From NCBI GenBank assembly GCA_964518335.1, contig CAZFDT010000005.1, positions 1 to 64,000 of the forward strand: DNA of 64,000 bases. The letters are read 5' to 3'. How positions within the stretch are numbered: the stretch's first letter is position 1; every line of letters starts with the position of its first letter. A model generated the notes under the pieces. The model was given only the letters and a program-made list of their open reading frames with translations. It searched no databases and was not told where the DNA came from. Made by a program: the position numbers and the translations under genes. This DNA comes from CAZFDT01 sp964518335 (GTDB taxonomy: Bacteria > Planctomycetota > Phycisphaerae > Phycisphaerales > Phycisphaeraceae). Below are positions 31,616 to 40,287 of the stretch, piece by piece.

Positions 31616-33927
31616 ACCCCGGAAGAGTAGACCCTCGCCAACTACGCGTGGCCGAAGCGGTCCGGCTGCTCAACTCGACCCCCCTGGGCGAGGTCGTTCA
31701 GCCGCACGTGGTGTACCGCCACATGAACCGGGCGGGATACCGTATCTCCGCGCAGAGCAACACCAAGCGGATCGACCTGGTGAGGTACGCAGCGTGGTTG
31801 TTCCACGCGCGGCATGAGACGGCACCGGTCGGTTCAACCGAAGCGAACTATGAGGCGCACAAGGACGCGGTCAACGCTCGCAGCCGTGCGTCGTCTGAAT
31901 CGTCGCGCGACATCGGCTCCGAGGGGTGGGTGCATCCGCCGGTGAACCCGCAGCGACGCGACCACTGCAGCACCACCTTCCGGGGGTTCTGCGAGGCTTA
32001 CTTTGCGCAGACGTTCCACCTGGCGTGGTCGGACGACCACCTCAAGGTGATCGCCAAGATTGAAGAGGCGGTCCTCGAGGGCGGGCTGTTCGCCATGGCC
32101 ATGCCGCGCGGCAGTGGGAAGACGACCCTGTGCGAGACGGCCTGTCTGTGGTCGCTGCTGTATGGGCACCGCGAGTTCGTGGCACTGATCGGCTCGGACG
32201 AGGAGCACGCCGCCGACATGCTCGACTCGATCAAGAGCGAGCTGGAGAACAACGACCTCCTTGATGAGGACTTCAGCGAGGTGACGGGGCCGGTGCGTGC
32301 GCTTGAAGGAATTCACCAGCGTGCTGCGGGACAACTGTACCGTGGCGCACGGACGCACGTGGGGTGGACGGCCAAGGAGATCGTGCTGCCCACCATCGAG
32401 GGCAGCGTCGCCAGCAGCGCCATCATCAAAGTCGCGGGCATCACCGGCCGCATCCGCGGCATGAAGCACAAGCGCTCCGACGGCACCACCGTGCGTCCAT
32501 CGCTGGTGCTCCTCGATGACCCGCAGACCGACGAGTCCGCCCGGTCACCGTCGCAGTGCGCCACGCGCGAGCAGATCCTCGCCGGCGCCATCCTCGGCCT
32601 GGCCGGACCCGGCCGCAAGATCGCCGGGCTGATGACGCTCACCGTGGTGCGACCCGACGACATGGCCGACCGCATCCTCGACCGGGAGAAGCATCCGCAG
32701 TGGCAGGGCGAACGCACGCGGATGGTCTATCAGTTCCCAGCCCCAGGCAGTGCCGCCGACAAGCTGTGGCAGCAATACGCCCAACTCCGCGCTGACGGCC
32801 AGCGCAACGACCGCGGCGTGGACGAGGCCAACGCGTTCTACCTACACAACCGGATGGCCATGGACGAGGGGTTCGTCATCGCCTGGCCGCAGCGTCACAA
32901 CCCCGACGAGCTGTCGGCCATCCAGCACGCGATGAACCTCAAGCTCGACCAGGGCGAGGCGGCGTTCTGGGCGGAGTATCAGAACGACCCGCCCGACGTG
33001 GAACAAGGCGACGAACTGCTGAGTGCCGACACGATCGCGGGCAAGAGCAACGGCATGAAGCGCGGCGATGTGCCGGTGGGCGTGAACCATCTGACCATGT
33101 TCATCGACGTGCAGGGCAACCTCTTGTTCTGGATGGTGTGCGGCTGGGAGGACGACTTCACCGGGTATGTCCTGGACTACGGCGCGTACCCCGACCCCCG
33201 GAAGCCTTACTTCACTCTGCGCGAGGCCAAACGCACGCTGTCATTGGTTCACAAGGGCACCGGGCTCGAAGGGTCCATCTACGCCGGGCTCGAAACGCTG
33301 ACGAAGGCGAAGCTCGCCCAGCGCTTCGAGCGCGACGACGGCGCCGAGATGACCATCGACCGCTGCCTGATCGATGCGAACTGGGGCAACTCGACCGACG
33401 TTGTCTATCAGTTCTGCCGACAGTCAGCCCACGCATCGATCGTCATGCCCAGCCACGGCCGCTACGTGGGTGCGGCGAGCACGCCATTCCACGAGTACAA
33501 GCCCAAGCGCGGCGACCGCGTGGGCCTGCACTGGCGAGCCCCCGGAAGTAAGGGCAAGCGGTCTATCCGCTACGTTCTGATCGACACCAACTTCTGGAAG
33601 ACGTTCGTTCACGCGCGGCTGGCCGTGCCTATGGGCGATCCCGGCTGTCTGTCGCTGTTCGCGCCGGACGTGATGGCGGGGAGTCACCGGCTGCTGAGCG
33701 AACACCTCACCGCCGAGTACCGCGTGCGCACCTCCGGCCGCGGCCGCGAGGTGGATGAGTGGAAGCTGCGCCTCACTTCCGGGGGCGGGGATAACCATTG
33801 GTTGGACTGTCTGGTGGGTTGCGCGACCGCCGCGTCGATGCAGGGCGCGGTGCTGTTCGGCACGGACACGCGCGATATGCCGCCGCGGACGAAGCTGCGA
33901 TTGTCGGAACTGCAGAGGAGCCGCTGA
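31612..33927 (+). CDS. Terminase large subunit
   Basis: A 771-residue DNA-packaging motor. An N-terminal DNA-binding-like extension (residues 1-90) precedes the ATPase domain: Walker A MPRGSGKTTL near 168 and Walker B SLVLLDDPQTDE near 300. The C-terminal nuclease part has TMFIDVQGNLLFWMV and CLIDANWGNSTDVV acidic strands. It resembles gpA-type terminases. The GTG start at 31612 overlaps the previous stop. Confidence 0.93.
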   Translation: MNPGRVDPRQLRVAEAVRLLNSTPLGEVVQPHVVYRHMNRAGYRISAQSNTKRIDLVRYAAWLFHARHETAPVGSTEANYEAHKDAVNARSRASSESSRDIGSEGWVHPPVNPQRRDHCSTTFRGFCEAYFAQTFHLAWSDDHLKVIAKIEEAVLEGGLFAMAMPRGSGKTTLCETACLWSLLYGHREFVALIGSDEEHAADMLDSIKSELENNDLLDEDFSEVTGPVRALEGIHQRAAGQLYRGARTHVGWTAKEIVLPTIEGSVASSAIIKVAGITGRIRGMKHKRSDGTTVRPSLVLLDDPQTDESARSPSQCATREQILAGAILGLAGPGRKIAGLMTLTVVRPDDMADRILDREKHPQWQGERTRMVYQFPAPGSAADKLWQQYAQLRADGQRNDRGVDEANAFYLHNRMAMDEGFVIAWPQRHNPDELSAIQHAMNLKLDQGEAAFWAEYQNDPPDVEQGDELLSADTIAGKSNGMKRGDVPVGVNHLTMFIDVQGNLLFWMVCGWEDDFTGYVLDYGAYPDPRKPYFTLREAKRTLSLVHKGTGLEGSIYAGLETLTKAKLAQRFERDDGAEMTIDRCLIDANWGNSTDVVYQFCRQSAHASIVMPSHGRYVGAASTPFHEYKPKRGDRVGLHWRAPGSKGKRSIRYVLIDTNFWKTFVHARLAVPMGDPGCLSLFAPDVMAGSHRLLSEHLTAEYRVRTSGRGREVDEWKLRLTSGGGDNHWLDCLVGCATAASMQGAVLFGTDTRDMPPRTKLRLSELQRSR

Positions 33928-34103
33928 TGATCGTGACGCCACCATCACCCTCCAAACCCTCCGAACCTCGTGGCCTGGCCTGCACGAGATGTGGCTGCCG
34001 CCATCTGCCGGTGATCTACACGCGACCCAAGCCGGGGTTCATCTTGCGGCGCCGGGAGTGTCGGCATTGCGGACGGCGGTTGACGACGCGGGAACGATGT
34101 TGA
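33927..34103 (+). CDS. Small zinc-ribbon protein, NrdR-like finger
   Basis: A 58-residue protein starting on TGATG after the terminase. CTRCGCRHLPVIYTRP and RRRECRHCGRRLTTRERC form a four-cysteine zinc ribbon very similar to the N-terminal finger of NrdR, but without the rest of NrdR. It is probably a phage transcription or DNA-binding factor. Its 3' end overlaps the convergent accessory gene by 65 bp. Confidence 0.75.
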   Translation: MIVTPPSPSKPSEPRGLACTRCGCRHLPVIYTRPKPGFILRRRECRHCGRRLTTRERC

Positions 34104-34929
34104 TGGAGAGATCTACAGGTGCGTGTTCAATTCGGTTTCGCCGCTTCAAACGAGTTGGACATATCGGCTTCGGATTGACCTCGACAGCAATAACCTGTTC
34201 CGGGCCCACGACCGCACCGCCAGCGTCGAAGCAAGTATTTGAAGCGAAGCTCGGTGCCTCACGACGCCGATGGAGCCACAAATACGCCAACGCAGCATCC
34301 AATGCATGGTCTGGTAGGCCCGGCGCCCAGAACTTGACGATGACTGGGACGGCAACCTTTCGGTAAGCGCTATACAGATCTGCGGCGAATGAGTGTCTGA
34401 AACAGATGCAGATGTCCTCGATGATCTCAGGAACACGAAGGTAGTCGTGATTGCAGAGCGCCTCAGCGCAGAACGCCGATTCGCGGACGAGAATCCCATA
34501 GGGTCCCCAATGGAACGATTCCCGACACTTCTTTCGGTACAGATCGGCATGGTAAGCATCATGTCGACGATCGACGTGATCACGAAACTCAGCCCACTGC
34601 GACTTCGAGACGTGTTTCAGCGCGTACGGTTCGAGGGCCAACCACATGCTGTCAATCACTTGGCCCAGCGGTTTGATACCTCCGCGGAATGATTCAGGCT
34701 CACATGACCGCGTAAGGTGAAACCAGACGGTCTCCATCGACTCAGTGAAGTTCAAGCCCGCGTCCTGACAGAGACTTAAGAATGGGTGACGCTGGCCAAA
34801 GATCCGATGATTGTCCGAATCGACCTGCTCGAGCAGGGACACGACGTCTCCTTCCGAAGCTTTCAGCGCCACGGCGACCGTCGAAAGCGCGGTGTCAGGT
34901 GATGAGCAATCGAGCCGCACATTGCCCAT
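34039..34929 (-). CDS. Accessory gene (moron) of unknown function
   Basis: A roughly 296-residue soluble protein on the opposite strand between terminase and portal genes. AAGGAG lies 9 bp before the ATG at 34929 (an alternative ATG is at 34935). Composition is clearly less GC-rich than the flanking phage genes. The sequence is rich in helices with many His, Cys and aromatic residues (ESMETVWFHLTRSCEP, LCNHDYLRVPEIIEDICICF). I recognise no family. Position, strand and composition mark it as a late-acquired cargo gene expressed from the prophage; defence or superinfection exclusion is a possibility only. The C-terminal 20 residues overlap the zinc-ribbon gene and may be fused by chance. Confidence 0.75.
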   Translation of the reverse strand: MGNVRLDCSSPDTALSTVAVALKASEGDVVSLLEQVDSDNHRIFGQRHPFLSLCQDAGLNFTESMETVWFHLTRSCEPESFRGGIKPLGQVIDSMWLALEPYALKHVSKSQWAEFRDHVDRRHDAYHADLYRKKCRESFHWGPYGILVRESAFCAEALCNHDYLRVPEIIEDICICFRHSFAADLYSAYRKVAVPVIVKFWAPGLPDHALDAALAYLWLHRRREAPSFASNTCFDAGGAVVGPEQVIAVEVNPKPICPTRLKRRNRIEHAPVDLSINIVPASSTAVRNADTPGAAR

Positions 34930-35138
34930 TGGCATGCTCTCCTTCTGCGATTGCATGACAACAGAAAGTCTTGGGGCCGACCTACGCACCGAATAGCAGC
35001 CCGAACAGGGGTTCCACATCTGTAACTATCGCAGAGTGTATCTCAGTCTTCCGGCGGAATCCTTCGCAACTATGCGTGAACGCACAGCCCACGGCATATG
35101 TGATCTGTAGCGGGACATCGCGTCCCCTTTGGATCAAC
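34930..35138. promoter_or_regulatory. Intergenic region with divergent signals
   Basis: Non-coding gap between the moron gene and the structural genes. It should hold the moron promoter (leftward) and contains motif copy 5 at its right end. No gene is visible. Confidence 0.45.
35090..35103 (+). promoter_or_regulatory. Element motif, copy 5 (weaker)
   Basis: CACGGCATATGTGA shares CACGGCATA with the other copies but diverges afterwards. It lies 36 bp before the ATG at 35139 and thus upstream of the head operon. Confidence 0.35.
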
Positions 35139-35333
35139 ATGGCCGACGACCTGACCAGCACGATCCGCGACAACGCCGCCGCACCGGCGGAGGTGTCCAT
35201 TGACGGCCAGACCGTCAAACAGCATCCGCTGCGCGACCAGATCGAGGCCGACCGCTACGTTAGCGCCAAGCAAGCCACCAAGAACAAGCTGGGCATCCGC
35301 ATCACGCGGGTCTCTTCACCGGGGGCTGTGTGA
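35139..35333 (+). CDS. gpW-like head-tail joining protein
   Basis: A 64-residue protein (IDGQTVKQHPLRDQIEADRYV) placed directly before the portal gene, as gpW is in lambda-like phages. Its stop overlaps the portal start (TGATG). Small size and position support the call; similarity is modest. Confidence 0.65.
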   Translation: MADDLTSTIRDNAAAPAEVSIDGQTVKQHPLRDQIEADRYVSAKQATKNKLGIRITRVSSPGAV

Positions 35334-36850
35334 TGCTGAGACGACTGCGCGAACTCGTGACCGGTAAGCCCGCGGCGCCCCGCCGTGGGCGGACGATGGT
35401 CGTCGCCCATCCCCACCTGCGCGTCCATGCCAAGTACGACGCCGCCCAGACGAATCACGAGAACCGCCGACACTGGATGAACGCCGACCACCTGTCGGCC
35501 GACGCCGCGGCCAACCCCGACGTGCGGCGGGTGCTGCGCAGCCGAGCCCGCTACGAAGTGGCCAACAACGGCTACGCCCGCGGCATGGTCGATTCCCTGG
35601 CCAATCACGTGGTAGGCACAGGCTCGCGGCTGCAGATGCTCACCGCCGACGCCGCCGCGAATCACGTCATCGAGCAGGAGTTCGCGCGCTGGGCCAAGGC
35701 GGTGAAGCTGGCGCACAAGCTATGGACGATGCGCGTCGCCCAGGCCGAGAGCGGCGAGGTCTTCGCCGTGCTGGCCACCAACCCCCGCGTTGATTCGCCG
35801 GTGCAACTGGACCTGCGCCTGGTGGAGTGCGACCGCGTGACAACGCCCATGGCGCTGCGCAGCGCCGGCGCCACGCTGGTCGACGGCGTCCAGTTCGACG
35901 ACTGGGGCAACCCCATCGCCTACGTGATTCTGCGTCGCCATCCGGGTGACACCAAGACTCTCACCGGCCCCGCCGACTACGACCTCGTCCCCGCCGAAGC
36001 GGTGATCCACCTGTTCCGTGCCGACCGCCCCGGCCAGTCGCGGGGCATCCCCGAGATCACCTCGTCGCTGCCGCTGTACGCGATGCTGCGGCGCTACACC
36101 CTCGCGGTGGTGGGCACGGCCGAACACGCCGCCCTGCCGTCGGGGGTGATCTACACCGATGCGCCCGCTGACGCCGAGGCAGCGTCGGTCGAACCCATGG
36201 ACACGGTCGAGATGGACCGAGGCTCGTGGCTAACCATGCCATTCGGCTGGAAGATCGGCCAAGTCAGAGCCGAACAGCCCACCACCGCCTACGGCGACTT
36301 CAAGCACGAGATCATCAACGAGATCGCCCGGCCGCTGAACATGCCGTTCAACGTCGCGGCGGGCAACAGCAGCGGCTACAACTACGCCTCGGGCCGCCTG
36401 GACCACCAGGCGTTCTTCAAAGCCATCCGAATCGACCAGACCCACCTCGCGGATGTGGTGCTCGATCGCATCCTCCGCGCGTGGCTCGATGAAGCCGTGC
36501 TGGTCGAGGGCCTGCTGCCGCAGTGGATGCGTCAGCGCGGCGCCCTGGACAACACCGGCGCGATCATGCACCAGTGGTTCTGGGACGGCGTCGAACACGT
36601 CGATCCGGCCAAGGAAGCCAACGCACAGGCGACGCGGCTATCCAACACCACCACCACGCTCGCCGCCGAGTACGCCAAGGTCGGCTTGGACTGGGAGAAC
36701 GAGCTGCGCCAGCGGGCCAAAGAGCTGGCGCTGATGCGCGAGCTGGGATTGTCGTCTGCTGCAGTAGCCCCACCGCCGAATGGGGATGACGACGACACGT
36801 CCGATTCCGACACCACCCCCAACACTGATGAGGTCCTCAACCATGCCTGA
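35333..36850 (+). CDS. Phage portal protein, lambda type
   Basis: A 505-residue portal of the lambda gpB family: HPHLRVHAKYDAAQTNHENRRHW, VRRVLRSRARYEVANNGYARGMVDSLANHVVGTG, DLVPAEAVIHLFRADRPGQSRGIPEI and the DHQAFFKAIRIDQ block. It forms the dodecameric DNA gate at one capsid vertex. The acidic C-terminus (DDDDTSDSDTTP) is probably internal to the capsid. It overlaps the next gene by 8 bp. Confidence 0.93.
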   Translation: MLRRLRELVTGKPAAPRRGRTMVVAHPHLRVHAKYDAAQTNHENRRHWMNADHLSADAAANPDVRRVLRSRARYEVANNGYARGMVDSLANHVVGTGSRLQMLTADAAANHVIEQEFARWAKAVKLAHKLWTMRVAQAESGEVFAVLATNPRVDSPVQLDLRLVECDRVTTPMALRSAGATLVDGVQFDDWGNPIAYVILRRHPGDTKTLTGPADYDLVPAEAVIHLFRADRPGQSRGIPEITSSLPLYAMLRRYTLAVVGTAEHAALPSGVIYTDAPADAEAASVEPMDTVEMDRGSWLTMPFGWKIGQVRAEQPTTAYGDFKHEIINEIARPLNMPFNVAAGNSSGYNYASGRLDHQAFFKAIRIDQTHLADVVLDRILRAWLDEAVLVEGLLPQWMRQRGALDNTGAIMHQWFWDGVEHVDPAKEANAQATRLSNTTTTLAAEYAKVGLDWENELRQRAKELALMRELGLSSAAVAPPPNGDDDDTSDSDTTPNTDEVLNHA

Positions 36851-38939
36851 CGCCTTGACCACTCTCGACACCGACACTTCGACGCCCACGCATGTGAACC
36901 TCACCTGCGAAGCCGGCATGGTCACGATTGAAGCCCTAATGCCCACCGGAGCATTGAGCGAGGGCAGCGACATTTCCGGGGGCGGGGGGCTGCCGCGGTT
37001 CAGCATGGTCGCCTACACCGGCGACGCGATGAAGATCGAAGGCTGGCGCCACCCGGTGGTGGTCGACCTCGACGGTCTGACCATTCCGTCGCAGAAGCGG
37101 CCGATCCGCTTCGCCCACAGCGCCGCCCAAGGGATTGGCCACACTGACCGGATCGCCGTGGACGGCGGCAAGCTCATCGCCGCCGGCGTCGTCTCGCGCG
37201 ACACCGCGGCCGCGCGAGAGGTCGTGGTCAGCGGCAAGCGCGGCTTCCCCTGGCAGGCGTCGATCGGCGCTGCGGTGGAGCAGGCCGAACTGATCAAGCC
37301 CGGCAAGTTCGTCACCGTCAACGGCCGCTCGTTCGAGGGGCCGATCTACGTCGCCCGCAAGACCACGCTGGGCGAGATCAGCTTTGTCGACTTGGGCGCC
37401 GACGCCGCCACGTCCGCGTCGATCGCCGCGCAGCGTTCCAACATCAGCACCATCCAGACACAGGACACCATCATGCCCACCACCCCCGTCACACCTACCG
37501 ATGTCATCGCGACCACCGGCACCCAGCCGCAGACGGCTGACACCGTCAGTGCCCAGGCACCGTCTTCCTCGACCGCCGCCGCGGACAACGCGTCCGGCGC
37601 TCTCGCCGCGATTCGCGCCCAGGCCCTGGCCGAGACGCAGCGCATCGCCGCGGTGCGGCGCGTGTGCGGCAACGCCCACTCCGAGATCGAAGCCAAGGCC
37701 ATCACCGAGGGTTGGACCCCGGAGAAGTGTGAGCTGGAGGTGCTGCGCGCCTCGCGGCCCAACATCCCCACCGCCCCGCAGGTCATGACGCGGGTGGACC
37801 AGACCGACGTCCCCAACCAGGGCGTGCTCGAGGCCGCGTGCATGCTCACCGCGGGTCTTCCCAACCTCGAAGAGCAGTACGACGAGCGCACACTCGAGCT
37901 GGCCTCGAAGCGCTACCGCCGCAGCCTGGGTCTGCAGGAACTGCTGCTGGAGGCCGCCTGGGCCAACGGCTACACCGGCCGCAATTTCCGCGACGCCCGG
38001 AATGTGCTGCGCTTCGCGTTCTCGCCCAACCTCAGCGCGGGTTTTAGCACTATCGACATCGGCGGCATCCTCAGCAACGTCGCCAATAAGTTCCTCCTCG
38101 AGGGCTTCTTCAGCGTCGAGCGAGTGTGGCGGAACATCTGCTCGGTGCGGAACGTGAGCGACTTCAAGACCGTCACCAGCTACCGGCTCGTCGGCAAGGA
38201 CCAGTACGAGCAGGTCGCCCCGGGCGGCGAACTCAAGCACGGCAACCTGGGCGAGCAGGCCTACTCGAACCGCGCCGACACTTACGGCCTGCTGCTGTCG
38301 ATCGACCGCCGCGACGTGATCAACGACGACCTGGGCGCCATCACCACCGTCCCCCGGAAGCTCGGCCGCGGCTCGGGCCTCAAGATCAACGACGTGTTCT
38401 GGTCGACGTTCCTGAGCAACTCCGGGGGCGCGTTCTTCGCCACCGGCAACAAGAACTACCTGGCCGGGGCCGACACGGTCCTGGGTATCGACGGTCTCAC
38501 CAAGGCCGAGGTCGCGTTCCTCAACCAGGTCGATCCCGACGGCAAGCCCATCGGTGTCATGCCGCAGGTCCTGCTCGTGCCCACAGCGCTGTCGGCCATG
38601 GGCACGATGCTTTTCAAGAGCGTCGAGATCAGGGACACCACCGCCTCGACCAAGTACCCCGTGGGCAACCCGCACGCGGGCAAGTTCCGCGTCGAGGTCA
38701 GCCGCTACCTGTCCATCGCGGCCTATACCGGTGCGTCGGACAAGGCGTGGTATCTGCTGGCCGATCCCGGCGACGTGCCCGTCATCGAGGTCGCGTTCCT
38801 CAACGGCCAGGAGTCGCCCACGATCGAGACCGCCGAGGCCGACTTCAACGTCCTGGGCGTGCAGATGCGCGGCTACCACGACTTCGGCGTCGCGCTGCAG
38901 GAGCCCCGCGGCGGCGTGAAAGTCAAAGGCGAGGCATAA
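36843..38939 (+). CDS. Prohead protease-major capsid protein fusion
   Basis: A 698-residue fusion. Residues about 25-195 are the protease part (VVDLDGLTIPSQKRPIRFAHSA..GIGHTDRI, GFPWQASIGA, EISFVDLGADAA). A Thr/Pro/Ala-rich linker (about 210-265) and a helical scaffold-like part follow. Residues about 330-698 are the capsid protein (FAFSPNLSAGFSTIDIGGILSNVANKFLLEGF, LSIDRRDVINDDLGAI, VLLVPTAL). Self-cleavage is expected to release the capsid subunit. The overlap with the portal and the single frame show that the fusion is real. Confidence 0.92.
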   Translation: MPDALTTLDTDTSTPTHVNLTCEAGMVTIEALMPTGALSEGSDISGGGGLPRFSMVAYTGDAMKIEGWRHPVVVDLDGLTIPSQKRPIRFAHSAAQGIGHTDRIAVDGGKLIAAGVVSRDTAAAREVVVSGKRGFPWQASIGAAVEQAELIKPGKFVTVNGRSFEGPIYVARKTTLGEISFVDLGADAATSASIAAQRSNISTIQTQDTIMPTTPVTPTDVIATTGTQPQTADTVSAQAPSSSTAAADNASGALAAIRAQALAETQRIAAVRRVCGNAHSEIEAKAITEGWTPEKCELEVLRASRPNIPTAPQVMTRVDQTDVPNQGVLEAACMLTAGLPNLEEQYDERTLELASKRYRRSLGLQELLLEAAWANGYTGRNFRDARNVLRFAFSPNLSAGFSTIDIGGILSNVANKFLLEGFFSVERVWRNICSVRNVSDFKTVTSYRLVGKDQYEQVAPGGELKHGNLGEQAYSNRADTYGLLLSIDRRDVINDDLGAITTVPRKLGRGSGLKINDVFWSTFLSNSGGAFFATGNKNYLAGADTVLGIDGLTKAEVAFLNQVDPDGKPIGVMPQVLLVPTALSAMGTMLFKSVEIRDTTASTKYPVGNPHAGKFRVEVSRYLSIAAYTGASDKAWYLLADPGDVPVIEVAFLNGQESPTIETAEADFNVLGVQMRGYHDFGVALQEPRGGVKVKGEA

Positions 38940-39023
38940 GCCCCCGCCCCCGGAAGCGGAAGCGGAAGCGGACAAGCGGATACATCGCTGCAGTAAACCT
39001 CCACACACCAAGGAACCCTCACC

Positions 39024-39359
39024 ATGCCACTTGCAACCTTCATTCAACACGGCGCCGCACTGGACTACCGCCCCGAGTTGGACACCCCGGCGGGAGCCGT
39101 GGTCGTTCGAGGCGACCTGGTCGGCGTCACCACCGGCCCGATCAAGGCCAACACCCTCGGCTCGATCCAGGTCGAGGGCGTCTTCGACTTCCCCAAGGCT
39201 ACTTCCGGGGGCAGCGCCATCGCCGACGGCGTCACCGTGTACTGGCACGCCGACGTGCAGCAGGCCAACACCACGGCGGCCGGCGGCAAGGCCCTGGGCA
39301 AGACCGTGGGCGCGACGGTCGATGCCGACGTGACCGTCCGCGTGCGGCTGGCGCAGTAG
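39024..39359 (+). CDS. Capsid decoration-like protein (DUF2190)
   Basis: A 111-residue protein with the DUF2190 pattern: an N-terminal Gly/Ala strand part, VVRGDLVGVTTGPIKANTLGSIQVEGVFDFPK, and a C-terminal beta barrel-like VTVRVRLA. DUF2190 proteins follow the capsid gene and decorate or stabilise the head. AAGGAACCC lies upstream. Confidence 0.88.
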   Translation: MPLATFIQHGAALDYRPELDTPAGAVVVRGDLVGVTTGPIKANTLGSIQVEGVFDFPKATSGGSAIADGVTVYWHADVQQANTTAAGGKALGKTVGATVDADVTVRVRLAQ

Positions 39360-39427
39360 TCCCCCGGAAGCAGAGAGCCTTGGCCGGCGCACACGAAACG
39401 CACGCCAAGCGCACAGGAAGCGCACAG

Positions 39428-39814
39428 ATGCCCAACGTTCTCGAACAAGGCGCCGCATGGCTCGACCAACAGCGCCACGCCCACGCGACGGTCACGGTGA
39501 CGTACCGCAGAGGCGCGGCGAGCGTCAACGTTCCGGCCACGGTGGGGCAGACGGTCTTCCGGCTCGATCAGGGTGATGGGGGCATGACGCGCGTCGTGAC
39601 GCGCGACTACCTGGTCCGCAGGGCCGACTTGGTTCTTGACGGCGTGCCCACGCTTCCGGGGCGGGGCGACACGATCGAGGAAGCGATCGACGGCGTCACC
39701 GTCACCCACGAAGTCCACGCCCCGGGCGGCGAACCCGAGTGGCGTGACAGTGATCCGTATCGCAACGTTCTACGCATCCACACCCTCCACATAGAGGATC
39801 TGACCCATGACTGA
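39428..39814 (+). CDS. Head-tail connector-like phage protein
   Basis: A 128-residue strand-rich protein (ATVTVTYRRGAASVNVPATVGQTVF, DYLVRRADLVLDGVPTLPGRGDTI, RIHTLHIE). It sits between the decoration gene and the tail genes, where head-completion proteins are encoded. The frame extends far upstream without meaning; the ATG at 39428 was chosen from the spacing and the plausible sequence. It overlaps the next gene by 8 bp. Confidence 0.7.
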   Translation: MPNVLEQGAAWLDQQRHAHATVTVTYRRGAASVNVPATVGQTVFRLDQGDGGMTRVVTRDYLVRRADLVLDGVPTLPGRGDTIEEAIDGVTVTHEVHAPGGEPEWRDSDPYRNVLRIHTLHIEDLTHD

Positions 39815-40028
39815 CAAAGACACTATCGTCACCAAGTCCCACACCCCGCAGACGCACTGGTTCGACCACTTCCTGCCGTGCTACCTCGCGGCGTTCATGC
39901 TGATCTCACTGGCGGTCTTCACCGCGTGCGCGACCGACATGGTGGCCTGCGTGTGGGAACGGCGCTTCGCGTCCGAGCCCAAGGCCGTCGAGCCGGATCG
40001 ACCGTCACCCGTCGCGGAGGTTCCGTGA
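39807..40028 (+). CDS. Small single-pass membrane protein
   Basis: A 73-residue protein with one clear membrane helix (FLPCYLAAFMLISLAVFTACAT, about residues 22-43) and a basic-acidic tail. With the next gene it forms a coupled pair (GTGA). A holin or other lysis role is possible because no other lysis gene is obvious. Confidence 0.65.
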   Translation: MTDKDTIVTKSHTPQTHWFDHFLPCYLAAFMLISLAVFTACATDMVACVWERRFASEPKAVEPDRPSPVAEVP

Positions 40029-40270
40029 GCTGCACCAGTGACCAGTTCGACCGGGTCTGCGCGCAACAGCTGACGAGGATCGACGCCAAGCTCGATCGGC
40101 TCGATGAGGCGTTGCGAGGCAACGGCAAGCCGGGTCTCAATGTTCGCGTCGATCGACTCGAACAGATCGAGGCCAAGCGCAAGCGGTTGACCTGGATCGT
40201 CGTCGGCGCGTTCGCCAGTGCGGGCGGATCGTTCCTCCTGCAACTGGGTCAGATGATCTTCGGAGCCTGA
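40025..40270 (+). CDS. Small coiled-coil/membrane protein
   Basis: An 81-residue protein with GTG start on the previous stop. Residues 1-50 form a coiled coil (LTRIDAKLDRLDEALRG, VRVDRLEQIEAKRKR), followed by a C-terminal membrane helix (LTWIVVGAFASAGGSFLLQLGQMIF). This is the hemolysin-XhlA-like layout found in some phages, often near lysis genes. It is a lysis candidate together with the preceding gene. Confidence 0.65.
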   Translation: MSCTSDQFDRVCAQQLTRIDAKLDRLDEALRGNGKPGLNVRVDRLEQIEAKRKRLTWIVVGAFASAGGSFLLQLGQMIFGA

Positions 40271-40287
40271 TCCACAGAGTCTGCACC

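Noticed and set aside
38126..39427. Upstream part of a long plus-strand frame ending at 39814
   Set aside because: It reads the capsid gene in another frame with Arg/Gly-rich sequence; only the part from 39428 looks like a protein.
36936..39458. 840-residue minus-strand open frame
   Set aside because: It is the antisense of the protease-capsid and decoration genes, with low-complexity composition.
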